In this document: positions 17,238-25,883 of the stretch, piece after piece
Layout of the letters: each line of letters opens with the position of its first letter
Numbering within the stretch: position 1 is the stretch's first letter
DNA from: Desulfosediminicola flagellatus
Lineage (GTDB): Bacteria; Desulfobacterota; Desulfobulbia; Desulfobulbales; Desulfocapsaceae
Reading direction: 5' to 3'
DNA length: 64,000 nucleotides
Assembly (NCBI RefSeq): GCF_005116655.2
Contig: NZ_CP050698.1
Location: 5,536,501 to 5,600,500, forward strand
The notes under the pieces: generated by a model
Told to the model about the DNA's origin: nothing
What the model saw: the letters and a program-made list of their open reading frames with translations, nothing else
Database searches by the model: none
Position numbers and translations under genes: made by a program

Positions 17238-17975
17238 ATGAGCAAAAACACCAGCAAAAAAACAGTATTCATCAGTGGCGGCAGCCGTGGAATCGGAGCA
17301 GGCATAGCCACACTGCTTGCATCCAGTGGTTACGATATCTGGCTTAATTATAAGTCTTCTGAAGACGCTGCTCAGGCAGTGAAAAAAGAGATCGAGGAAC
17401 TAGGAAGCAACTGCACTCTGCTCCCCTTTGATGTTGCTGATGAACAGGCGGCACAGGATGCCCTCGAGCCGCTCTTGCACAATCACGTCCCGTTCGGCAT
17501 GGTACACAATGCGGGAATAACACGAGATACCCTGCTGCCAATGATGCGGCGTGATGAATGGGATTCGGTTATCGATGTCCACCTGAACAGCTTTTTCATT
17601 CTTGGCCGGATATTCTCCAAGGCCATGCTGTCTCAGCGGCAAGGTCGGATCATCAGTATTGCTTCACTGTCCGGCGAGACCGGACAGGCAGGACAGGTCA
17701 ACTATTCGGCTGCCAAAGCCGGGCTCATCGGAGCTTCCAAGGCTCTGGCCAGAGAGCTTGGCAAACGCAACATCTTAGTCAATGTCGTTTCTCCGGGGCT
17801 TATTGAAACAGAAATGATTGAGAAACTGCCACTGGATAAAATGCTACCGCTCATTCCGCTGGGCCGCGTCGGCACGGTAAAAGAAGTTGCAGGGATAGTG
17901 CGCTTTCTACTCAGTGAAGATGCTGGTTATATTACCGGGCAGGTTATCAGCGCCAACGGCGGCATGTACATGTAG
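17238..17975 (+). CDS. 3-oxoacyl-ACP reductase (FabG-like SDR)
   Basis: 245 residues of the short-chain dehydrogenase family: NADP-binding GGSRGIGAGIA near residue 14, HNAGI near 91, catalytic Ser in IASLSGETGQ and the YSAAK Tyr-Lys pair, then NVVSPGLIETEM. It reduces the beta-keto group formed by the ketosynthases. One ketoreductase with two dehydratases and no enoyl reductase in the locus predicts chains that keep their double bonds, hence a polyene. No enoyl reductase gene was seen within 2267-25823. Confidence 0.9.
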   Translation: MSKNTSKKTVFISGGSRGIGAGIATLLASSGYDIWLNYKSSEDAAQAVKKEIEELGSNCTLLPFDVADEQAAQDALEPLLHNHVPFGMVHNAGITRDTLLPMMRRDEWDSVIDVHLNSFFILGRIFSKAMLSQRQGRIISIASLSGETGQAGQVNYSAAKAGLIGASKALARELGKRNILVNVVSPGLIETEMIEKLPLDKMLPLIPLGRVGTVKEVAGIVRFLLSEDAGYITGQVISANGGMYM

Positions 17976-18018
17976 TATGTACGTTGAGGGATAACTGAAT
18001 AGTCATTAGAAAGTTATA

Positions 18019-18192
18019 TGATTACCCTTCAATCTCAGCTTTGAAGTGTGAGGTGTATACGGAAATTTTAATGACTATCGTATCGTTGCGATACCAATAC
18101 GTTGCATTGAGCTAACAACTTTCCAAAGACAGTAGTTTTAACGCCTCAGACCTCACACCTTACTTCATGTGGTTGAGCGTTAAGGGTAATCA
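18019..18192. repeat. Repeat family D (long imperfect inverted repeat)
   Basis: The left arm begins TGATTACCCTT and continues to GAAGTGTGAGGT; the right arm is its imperfect reverse complement, from ACCTCACACCTT to AAGGGTAATCA. Arms of about 35-43 bases flank a core of about 95 bases. It fills the gap between the ketoreductase and dehydratase genes and may act as a hairpin between two operon segments. Only one copy is visible. Confidence 0.75.
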
Positions 18193-18207
18193 GATAAGGT
18201 TATTTAA

Positions 18208-18678
18208 ATGAATCACCATAACCGGAGTCCGGAAGCAACATTCCCAACACTCCCGATGGCAGCGATCAAATTGCTACCGCATCGGCCTCCCATGCTCTTT
18301 GTCGACAGTCTTACCGAGCGGTTCGACGACGAAGCCAGGGGGCTGGCGATTATACCGAAAAATGGCATATGCTTTGATAATGGTAAGATATTTCCTGAGT
18401 TTTTTATCGAGGTTATCGCCCAGACAATGGCTATGGCCAACGGGTATGATTCGTTAATTGAAGAACGACCTATGCGCGACGGACTCCTTGTGGCCATTGA
18501 CAGGTTCTCCTTTTTACAAACAGCTTCTCCCGGCACACACGTTCAGGTTTATATTAAAAAAACTATGGAATTCGGAGCAGTCAAAATACTCCACGGTGAA
18601 ATCTTTGCTGGTGATACTTTGCTGGTTGAAGGTGATCTGAAGGTATGGGAAAATCCCGGTGATACAAACAATGACTAA
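18208..18678 (+). CDS. ApeP-type 3-hydroxyacyl-ACP dehydratase (hot-dog fold)
   Basis: 156 residues. LLPHRPPMLFVD near residue 22 and the EFFIEVIAQTMAMANGYD helix match the FabZ-like ApeP dehydratases of aryl-polyene loci, which remove water from the 3-hydroxyacyl-ACP. Unlike classical FabZ, no GHFPG motif is seen in this protein; the other dehydratase-like gene at 22330 carries that motif, so the two may form the ApeI/ApeP heterodimer known from that pathway. The stop overlaps the start of the LolA-like gene. Confidence 0.8.
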   Translation: MNHHNRSPEATFPTLPMAAIKLLPHRPPMLFVDSLTERFDDEARGLAIIPKNGICFDNGKIFPEFFIEVIAQTMAMANGYDSLIEERPMRDGLLVAIDRFSFLQTASPGTHVQVYIKKTMEFGAVKILHGEIFAGDTLLVEGDLKVWENPGDTNND

Positions 18679-19339
18679 CATGTTTCAAATTCCTAGATTT
18701 TTTCATTCCTGTAGTATTGTTCTGGTTTTCGCATTTGTCAGTCTATGCGTTACACCTGGTTATAGCAGTGAGCAGGAAGAACTTGAAACATTTCTGCTCA
18801 AACTTCAGCGTGCATCTGATCAGGTGGCCTCTTTTTCATCTGATTTTGTTCAGGAAAAACACCTATCCCTTTTTGCCCAACCTGTTAATTTTACTGGACG
18901 GATCGTCATTCTCCGTCCAGACAGGCTCCGTTGGCAGTTTTACTCTCCCATACCATCAGTGCTCCTGTTTAATGGTAATAATGGAACGCGGTGTAATGAC
19001 CAGCAGCAACCGGAACATTTTCAGCTTTCAAGCGATCCTATAATGAAAACGGTAGCAGAACAGCTCTGGTTATGGTTGGGAGGCGACTATAATCGCCTGA
19101 ACACTCTCTATACTCTTCAGAAAGAAGGTGATGCAACACTCGTCATACTTCCTAAAGACAGTGCAACTGCAGAATATATCAGCTCAGTTTCCATTTCCTT
19201 TGACTCTACCTCGCTGCAACCGCAACAGGTTGAAATCACAGAACCGGGAGGCGATCTGACACGCATTATATTCGGCACAACCACCTTGAACACAACCTTA
19301 TCTGAGAACCTTTTTAGCCAATGCACGACTCATGAGTAA
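18671..19339 (+). CDS. LolA-like outer-membrane lipoprotein carrier protein
   Basis: About 222 residues from ATG 18671, which overlaps the upstream stop. A signal peptide is clear (hydrophobic CSIVLVFAFVSLCVTPGYS). The mature protein has the LolA pattern: FSSDFVQEKHLSLFAQPVNFTGRIVILRPDRLRWQF near residue 50. Such genes always accompany MMPL and DUF3261 genes in aryl-polyene loci (ApeL), where they are thought to carry the hydrophobic product across the periplasm. It overlaps the MMPL gene by eight bases. Confidence 0.85.
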   Translation: MTNMFQIPRFFHSCSIVLVFAFVSLCVTPGYSSEQEELETFLLKLQRASDQVASFSSDFVQEKHLSLFAQPVNFTGRIVILRPDRLRWQFYSPIPSVLLFNGNNGTRCNDQQQPEHFQLSSDPIMKTVAEQLWLWLGGDYNRLNTLYTLQKEGDATLVILPKDSATAEYISSVSISFDSTSLQPQQVEITEPGGDLTRIIFGTTTLNTTLSENLFSQCTTHE

Positions 19340-21722
19340 ATCTAATGTATTACTCAGATGGTCCGTAGTATTGACGGCTCTCGTGCTTGGAGTCATTCTC
19401 TCACTAAATCTTTCCATTAATGACAACGCCCTTGATTTGCTTCCTGGTGAGGCAGTAAAAGGTGACCTTCAGCATCTTCAGGATCTTGGCCTGGTAAATC
19501 GGGTATTTATTACCCTTTCAGTTGATCCTGACCATTACCCCTCCGAAAAAAAAGCTCAAAAAAGCCTGCAGACAAGTGCTGAAAATCTTGGCGATATACT
19601 TATCGCCAGCGATCAATTCTCGCAGGTAATGGCCAGACTGCCCAAAGGCTATGAACTGAGTTTGTTTAAGAACCTGCAATCCTATTTTTCAGTGCTATTT
19701 GATGAAGAAGATCTTAATACAATTGCACAACTGACAACTGATGCCGAGCTTCAACAGGCTATGGATAACAATTTCACCCTGCTGAACAGTCCTGCCGGAA
19801 TTGGTATGAAACGGCAGATTCAGCAGGACCCGCTAGGTCTTACCAGACTGATACTTGCCAAACTCAACCATTTACGTACCGAGTTTTCCATGCAGTTGGA
19901 AGACGGCTTTTTTATGAGCGGAGATGGTCGCAACTGCCTGGTACTAGCCGAGAGTAAACTCTCCCTCACCGATTCACAAGGCGCCGAAACTATAAACAAC
20001 CTGCTCAATAATGCGTATGACAAAGCCTTGCTGCCCGGAGTAGAAGCGCGCGTTATCGGCAGTCTGCCACATACGCTGGCCAACAGTCGCTCCATTCAAC
20101 ATGATCTGCGTATATTGCTGCCGGCAGCAACTATCCTGCTAACTATTCTTCTTGGTGCAACACTTAAAAATATCAGAGCAGTGATTGTACTCGGCGTGCC
20201 CTTTATGGCAGCGCCACTGGCAATTGGCATAACCTCGCTTGTATTTGGTAAAGTCAGTGCTCTTTCACTTGGTTTCGGCATCGTACTACTTGGAATTGCT
20301 GTTGATTTTTCAATCCACCTCTATCTCGCCTTAAGCCGGGAACAGGGAACACAGAGTGAGATACTAAAGAAGGTAGGTCGCCCTGTATTCTTTGCTATGT
20401 TAACAACGGCCTCGGTGCTCTCTGTACTTTTTTTCTCAGAGGTGCCATCACACAGGCAAATGGCAACCCTCGCCTTTTCCGGCGTGCTGCTTGCTGTGCT
20501 TTTTGCCTGGTTGGTCATTCCTACGATTATCCCGAAAAAAACTCTATTGAGGAACAGCACTACTCATAGAATACTATCAGGTAACTGGCTATTCTCTTCC
20601 AAGCTGCAAAAAACCGGTCTTTTCCTCTGGCTCATCCTTCTTGCAGCAGGTGCCCTGACCTGGCCGCAGCTCAGATATAATGGTGATCTTCGGGTGCTTG
20701 ATGCTCCCGATCCTGCAGTAATTGCAGATGAAGCACATTTCACAGCCACCTGGGGTGCAAAAGGTGACCAGGCATTTGTCATCAGTCATGGCGATACGCT
20801 AAAAGATGCGCTCAACACTAATTCCCGTGTCTATCGCTTTTTGCAGGCAGGAAATTTTGAGAATTTTCAGTCTCTGGCTCCTATATTACCCGGCCCTGAA
20901 GTACAGCAGCATAATCGTCATACCTGGAACCAGTTCTGGGACTCCATTCGCCCTGAATTTGATACGCACTTTCTAAAAGCGGCAACAAACCGTGGTTTTT
21001 CAGAGCGGGCTTTCACCCCGTTCTTTCAGGAAATTGAAAAAGATCCAGGTTTGTTATCTCCTGAAAAACTGCTTAATGGTCCCTTACAACCCATGCTGGC
21101 AACGATGCTGCGCACGCTTCCCAGCCTGGACGATACTGAACACGGTAAGCGATTTATGGCACTCACCACTGTGGCCATAAATACTGGCAACCTGCAGCAG
21201 CTGATCTCACTCGGCGACAACGATCCAGCAGTAACGGTAATTGCCAATAGCAAATGGCGCGGTGAAGTAGAGCGATTACTACGAAAGGATATTGCCCTGC
21301 TCTCATTGCTCGCAGGCTCAGCGATAGTCCTGTTAGTTTCGATTCAATTCAGAAAGATTGACGCCACACTTGCAGTCCTTGCTCCTGTACTCTCTGCACT
21401 TGCAGCCATGTCTGTCTTCTGCTGGCTGACAAATGGTGAGCTGAATATGATGCATGTGATCATGGGAATCATGGTGATTGGCCTGAGCGTCGACTACGGG
21501 ATCTTTGTTGTCTGTTCACAACATGATAATCATGTAACATCTTCTGCAATCGCAGTGTCTATCTGTGCTGCCAGCTCACTCATCGGTTTTGGCGTGCTCG
21601 CTTTTGCTCAACACCCGGCTCTTCATTCATTGGGGATAACCGTTCTGGTGGGTATTGGTGTAGCCTGGCCCGTGGCGTTGATTGTCAGTCCTGCTTTTCT
21701 GCGAAAAAACGAGGGAGTGTGA
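19332..21722 (+). CDS. MMPL/RND-family exporter
   Basis: 796 residues with the RND layout: one N-terminal helix (residues ~8-28), a long periplasmic domain, a five- to six-helix bundle (~255-400), a second periplasmic domain and a second bundle (~645-790). FGIVLLGIAVDFSIHLYLAL and IMGIMVIGLSVDYGIFVV are the paired helix-4 motifs carrying proton-relay Asp residues. It matches ApeM-type exporters. Likely moves the finished lipid or polyene from the inner membrane to the LolA-like carrier. Confidence 0.88.
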   Translation: MSKSNVLLRWSVVLTALVLGVILSLNLSINDNALDLLPGEAVKGDLQHLQDLGLVNRVFITLSVDPDHYPSEKKAQKSLQTSAENLGDILIASDQFSQVMARLPKGYELSLFKNLQSYFSVLFDEEDLNTIAQLTTDAELQQAMDNNFTLLNSPAGIGMKRQIQQDPLGLTRLILAKLNHLRTEFSMQLEDGFFMSGDGRNCLVLAESKLSLTDSQGAETINNLLNNAYDKALLPGVEARVIGSLPHTLANSRSIQHDLRILLPAATILLTILLGATLKNIRAVIVLGVPFMAAPLAIGITSLVFGKVSALSLGFGIVLLGIAVDFSIHLYLALSREQGTQSEILKKVGRPVFFAMLTTASVLSVLFFSEVPSHRQMATLAFSGVLLAVLFAWLVIPTIIPKKTLLRNSTTHRILSGNWLFSSKLQKTGLFLWLILLAAGALTWPQLRYNGDLRVLDAPDPAVIADEAHFTATWGAKGDQAFVISHGDTLKDALNTNSRVYRFLQAGNFENFQSLAPILPGPEVQQHNRHTWNQFWDSIRPEFDTHFLKAATNRGFSERAFTPFFQEIEKDPGLLSPEKLLNGPLQPMLATMLRTLPSLDDTEHGKRFMALTTVAINTGNLQQLISLGDNDPAVTVIANSKWRGEVERLLRKDIALLSLLAGSAIVLLVSIQFRKIDATLAVLAPVLSALAAMSVFCWLTNGELNMMHVIMGIMVIGLSVDYGIFVVCSQHDNHVTSSAIAVSICAASSLIGFGVLAFAQHPALHSLGITVLVGIGVAWPVALIVSPAFLRKNEGV

Positions 21723-21723
21723 T

Positions 21724-22305
21724 ATGAAAGATTATCCGTATTTCGCTTATCTCACGATTCTTCTATCTATCTGCTGCCTGCTGCTTTCAGCCTGCAGTAT
21801 GCCTCAGTACACTGCAAGTATTCCTGAAAATCAGGAAGAACAGTCAGGCGGCCAACTCGTAAATATCCGTATTGAACGGTGGGGAACCCTGCTCTTTTCT
21901 GGTCTTCTCGCAATGAAAAAACAGCAATCGGGTTTACACTACGCCATGATGGACAGTTCCGGAATCAAACTGCTCGAAGCTGAGGTAAACACAACAGGTG
22001 AGCACACTCTTTTACATGCAAAGACAGGTATAAAAGAGAGCAAACTACCTGAATACCTTTCCACTTCGCTCAGAAGAATATATCTGCTGAAACCTTCAGA
22101 ACTGCCATGTACCGCATCCCTTCTGATGAACTTCTGTATAGACCAACCTGGAAACCAGACAACAGCATTTCAAAAATCATTACATGCAGGCCCGATAGCC
22201 CTCTGGAAGGTTGAGACCGGCACCGTTGGTGAGAGAGGAGCCATAACCCTTTACTCTCAACCATGGGTCGGTGTACGTATATACCTTGAAGATTTTCAAA
22301 ACTAA
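21724..22305 (+). CDS. DUF3261 outer-membrane lipoprotein (ApeN-type)
   Basis: 193 residues from ATG 21724, directly after the MMPL stop. Signal peptide with lipobox LLSACS, so Cys near residue 20 should be lipidated. The rest fits the DUF3261 family, which in aryl-polyene loci follows the MMPL exporter. Probably a LolB-like acceptor that receives the product at the outer membrane. An in-frame ATG at 21682 lies inside the MMPL gene and would bury the signal peptide, so it was not chosen. Confidence 0.82.
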   Translation: MKDYPYFAYLTILLSICCLLLSACSMPQYTASIPENQEEQSGGQLVNIRIERWGTLLFSGLLAMKKQQSGLHYAMMDSSGIKLLEAEVNTTGEHTLLHAKTGIKESKLPEYLSTSLRRIYLLKPSELPCTASLLMNFCIDQPGNQTTAFQKSLHAGPIALWKVETGTVGERGAITLYSQPWVGVRIYLEDFQN

Positions 22306-22329
22306 CTCATTTACATACAGCAACTCACC

Positions 22330-22755
22330 ATGGAACAGACGCTTAAGCCTCTATATCAATCCCTTGAAACACATTGCCAGGATATATCCGTTCAATGCCA
22401 GAGCACAGAAAACATTGAGGTAATGGCGAATTTTGTGTTTGAAGAGACGTTTTCCGGGTTTGACGGGCATTTCCCCGGCCAGCCGGTTTTGCCCGGGATA
22501 ATTCAGTTGGCAACCGTCCGTTTTTTAGCTGAACATGGACTTAAGCAGCAGCTTACTCCTGTCAGTTACAACAGTACAAAGTTTCGTGGAGTTATCTTCC
22601 CTAACGAAAAACTCCACGTACGGATTACACTGAAACAACATGAAACAACCTGGAAAGGTGCTTTCACCATCGAAAAGCACGAGCAGGATAATACCACATC
22701 AGTTGTCACCAAAGGACAATGTGAGTTCTCACCGGAAACAGGAGATAGTGTCTGA
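22330..22755 (+). CDS. ApeI-type hydroxyacyl-ACP dehydratase (hot-dog fold)
   Basis: 141 residues with GHFPGQPVLPGIIQ, the FabA/FabZ-type motif, and KFRGVIFPNEKLHV downstream. It fits the ApeI family, which partners with ApeP to dehydrate polyene intermediates. It precedes the thioesterase by two bases and is in the export-to-release segment of the locus. Confidence 0.82.
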   Translation: MEQTLKPLYQSLETHCQDISVQCQSTENIEVMANFVFEETFSGFDGHFPGQPVLPGIIQLATVRFLAEHGLKQQLTPVSYNSTKFRGVIFPNEKLHVRITLKQHETTWKGAFTIEKHEQDNTTSVVTKGQCEFSPETGDSV

Positions 22756-22757
22756 TT

Positions 22758-23231
22758 ATGGGATTTGTGAAAGAATATTTTCCGCAGAAAGAATCGTATC
22801 CGGAACCTTTATCAGCAACCTCCGACAGAAGAGTACGATTTGAAGAAGTTGATGCACTTGGCATGGTCTGGCATGGCCGTTTCCCGAGTTATCTTGAAGA
22901 CGGGCGCATAGCATTTGGTGATATCTACGATTTAACTTATCAGTCCTTCATGGAAAACAGGACGGTTGCACCGGTTGTGCAAATGCATCTCGATTACAAG
23001 ATACCACTGAGATTTGATGAAAACGTACAGATTGAGACCAAACTACACTGGACCGATGCTGCCAAATTGAACTTCTCGTATACCATTTACAATAATACCG
23101 GTGCTGTTGCGGCTTCAGGCTATACCGTACAGTTACTGACAAATCCGGATGGGACAATGATACTGTTTGCCCCGCAATGGCTACAGGATTTCAAGAAAAA
23201 ATGGCAGGAAGGGTATTGGAGCAAACGATGA
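22758..23231 (+). CDS. 4HBT-type acyl thioesterase
   Basis: 157 residues of the hot-dog thioesterase fold; VRFEEVDALGMVWHGRFPSYLEDGR near residue 28 holds the Asp and the GMVWHGRF...E pattern of 4-hydroxybenzoyl-CoA thioesterases and YbgC/ApeJ proteins. It would release the acyl chain from the carrier or edit misprimed ACPs. It overlaps KS3 by four bases. Confidence 0.82.
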   Translation: MGFVKEYFPQKESYPEPLSATSDRRVRFEEVDALGMVWHGRFPSYLEDGRIAFGDIYDLTYQSFMENRTVAPVVQMHLDYKIPLRFDENVQIETKLHWTDAAKLNFSYTIYNNTGAVAASGYTVQLLTNPDGTMILFAPQWLQDFKKKWQEGYWSKR

Positions 23232-24313
23232 GAAAGGTGGTAATCGTTGATGGTGATATTCTCTCACCACTAGGAGATCTGCAGACAACCTGGACACAAT
23301 TGCTCGCCGGGAAAAGTGGAATAAGACGCCGGGGTTTAGGCTCAATGCAGGGCCAGTGGCCTTTAGGGATAATCGATGATATCGGTGAAGGTGGTGGAAG
23401 CTGGGAACGTTTGCAGCAGGTGCTTAATCGTCTCCTCACAACTCTGCCAGTGCTCCCTGAAAATACTCAGCTGATTTGTGCTACCACAAAAGCAGCAATC
23501 GACGAACTGCTGATACGTCCAGAAAACCTGAACGGGCAACCATGGCAGGTCGCCGACTGGCTGGCAGATCATCTTAACATTGCAGAACAAGCGACAACAG
23601 TAAGTGCTGCCTGCGCATCCGGGACGCTTGCGATCATTCAGGGCGCAATGAGAATTAGCGCTGGCGAGTGCGATCATGTACTGGTTGCTGGTTTTGACCT
23701 GCTGGCTGAATTTATCCTTACCGGCTTTGACAGTTTAAAAGCTCTTTCCCGCGATGGCGCTAAACCCTTTGATCAACATCGGGATGGTCTCTCATTAGGA
23801 GAAGGAGCCGGCTGGCTATTGCTCTCTGCCGAAAACGTTACAGAAAGCGGGAATCCACCACTTGCCCGTATCGAAAACTGGGCCATTTCCTGTGACGCCA
23901 CCCATATTACCGCTCCATGTCGCAAAGCAAGCGGCCTGATTGAAGTATTTAAACACTTCACCACCGATGGTTCCATACCCATTGGCGGCATAAATGCGCA
24001 TGGTACAGGTACAGTCTACAATGATGCAATGGAACTGCTGGCATTTTCAAGCACATGCGATGCAGGTATTCCGGTTTGCTCAGTTAAAGGTGCTTTAGGT
24101 CACACCCTTGGTGCAGCCGGGATACTGGAAGCACTACTTTCAGCAATGAGTCTCAAGCAGATGGTTCTGCCGCCAACTTTTGGTTTAAAGAGTCCCGCTG
24201 AAAGTTCATGTACACTTTCTGGTACAGAGCAGCTGAAGCTTCGTTATCCATCTATTGTCAGCTGCAATTCAGGTTTTGGCGGCATTAATGCGGGTATTTT
24301 ATTCACTCGTTAA
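23228..24313 (+). CDS. Beta-ketoacyl-ACP synthase, KS3
   Basis: 361 residues from ATG 23228 (ATGA overlap with the thioesterase; an in-frame ATG at 23177 would extend it into that gene). Cys129 in SAACASGTLAII, His258 in NAHGTGTVYND and His292 in KGALGHTLGAAG make it catalytically complete, although its N-terminal half is about 40 residues shorter than in KS1 or KS2. It resembles the ApeO/ApeR group. Three full KS enzymes in one locus suggest separate initiating and elongating roles. Confidence 0.85.
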   Translation: MRKVVIVDGDILSPLGDLQTTWTQLLAGKSGIRRRGLGSMQGQWPLGIIDDIGEGGGSWERLQQVLNRLLTTLPVLPENTQLICATTKAAIDELLIRPENLNGQPWQVADWLADHLNIAEQATTVSAACASGTLAIIQGAMRISAGECDHVLVAGFDLLAEFILTGFDSLKALSRDGAKPFDQHRDGLSLGEGAGWLLLSAENVTESGNPPLARIENWAISCDATHITAPCRKASGLIEVFKHFTTDGSIPIGGINAHGTGTVYNDAMELLAFSSTCDAGIPVCSVKGALGHTLGAAGILEALLSAMSLKQMVLPPTFGLKSPAESSCTLSGTEQLKLRYPSIVSCNSGFGGINAGILFTR

Positions 24314-24347
24314 AACAATTAATTAATAGACTATCAGCTAGACAGAT

Positions 24348-25823
24348 ATGACTGTCCTCAATTCAGCAAACCCAACAGGCAAAACCATTCTTCTTGTTCA
24401 CCCGTTGGGGTATAGCGCCAGAAATGCCAAAAATGATATTTCCCGTCTAGCGAATATCATGCCTCCGCTCGGCCTCGCCTCGATCTCCGCCTACCTCACT
24501 TCTCATACTATCGACAATGATATCATTGATTGTTACGCGCATCCGGAATCTGATAATCTGATTGCAGAGTATCTCACCACCAACCGCCCAGCATTTATTG
24601 GATTTTCCTGCACCACATCAAGTTTTTTCGACGGAGTACGGCTGGCGAAACTCGCCAAAAAAATCGATCCTGCGATTAAAGTCATTTTTGGTGGAGTACA
24701 TGTCTCCGCGTTAAAAGAACAGGTCATTACAGACTATCCCTGCATTGACTTTTGTGTGATCGGCGAGGGCGAAGAAACACTACGCGAGTTGATCTGCACC
24801 ATAGAAGAACAACGCCAGGATGTTCGTTCCATAGTCCTGCGTGACGACACCGGTTCAGCAATTTTCACAGGAACACGTGCAAAAATGCTTGATCTAGATT
24901 CTCTACCGTTTCCTGATTATACCAAGCTCGCCGGATACCCCACCGTATATAAGCTGCCCATATTCAATTACCCAACCGTGCCAAACGCCAGTTGCATATC
25001 GAGCAGAGGCTGTCCATATGCATGCAGCTACTGCGACAGATCAGTGTTTCGCAGGACGTTCCGCTACAACTCTGCGGACTACATGTTCAGACATGTGAGT
25101 TACCTCTATGAGACCTTTGGTATTCGGCATATTAATTTTTATGACGACCAGTTCACCTTTCAACGCCAGAGGGTCATTGATTTCTGCAACAAAATGATAA
25201 AAAGCACGTTACACATGACCTTCAACTGCGCGGCCAGGGCAGAGCATCTCGATGAAGAATTGCTGCGCCTGATGCGGCAGGCAGGATGCTGGATGATCAG
25301 TCTGGGCATTGAAACCGGTGACGAAGACTTACTGGCCCAACATCGTCAGAATCCTGATCTACACATGATGCGTGAAAAAATTGACCTGATTAAAAATGCC
25401 GGTATTCGGGTTAAGGGATTGCTGATGATGGGTCTGCCCGGAGAAACCGAACAGAGTATTCTTAAAAGCAGAGAATATGTCTATTCTCTGCCACTTGATG
25501 ACTTTAATCTGGCGAAGTTCACTCCGTTCCCGGGCTCCCCGATCTATTCGACTATAAAAAAAGAGGGAGAATTACTCGGTACCTTTCATGAAAACTGGGA
25601 AGAGATGGATTGCATGAAGTTTCAATTTATCCCCGGTGGAATTGAACTTGAAACAATGGAGAGACTTTTTATAGAATTCTATAAAAAGCATTTCCAGAGA
25701 CCGCGAATCATCTGGGGGTATGCTACAATGATTTGGAAATCGCCTGATAGCTGGCTTCGTTTTTTATCAAGCATATCCATGTTTTTACGATTTGCATTCA
25801 CTAACAAACGAATGAAAGAGTAA
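24348..25823 (+). CDS. B12-binding-type radical SAM protein, rSAM-B12 no. 3
   Basis: 491 residues. N-terminal cobalamin-binding-like region (MPPLGLASISAYL near residue 39, FIGFSCTTSS near 82, VIFGGVHVSAL near 110, VIGEGEETLRELI near 138), then the radical SAM core with Cys222, Cys226 and Cys229 in CPYACSYC and GIETGDEDLLAQHR further on. It belongs to the lipid-type BchE/HpnJ-like class. It closes the locus, 34 bases after KS3, and shares neither repeats nor overlap with it. Confidence 0.85.
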   Translation: MTVLNSANPTGKTILLVHPLGYSARNAKNDISRLANIMPPLGLASISAYLTSHTIDNDIIDCYAHPESDNLIAEYLTTNRPAFIGFSCTTSSFFDGVRLAKLAKKIDPAIKVIFGGVHVSALKEQVITDYPCIDFCVIGEGEETLRELICTIEEQRQDVRSIVLRDDTGSAIFTGTRAKMLDLDSLPFPDYTKLAGYPTVYKLPIFNYPTVPNASCISSRGCPYACSYCDRSVFRRTFRYNSADYMFRHVSYLYETFGIRHINFYDDQFTFQRQRVIDFCNKMIKSTLHMTFNCAARAEHLDEELLRLMRQAGCWMISLGIETGDEDLLAQHRQNPDLHMMREKIDLIKNAGIRVKGLLMMGLPGETEQSILKSREYVYSLPLDDFNLAKFTPFPGSPIYSTIKKEGELLGTFHENWEEMDCMKFQFIPGGIELETMERLFIEFYKKHFQRPRIIWGYATMIWKSPDSWLRFLSSISMFLRFAFTNKRMKE

Positions 25824-25883
25824 CGGATACGTAGTGCATGCGTTTAATCTCTACTTTTACCTATCACCGTTAATGGAGGAGTC

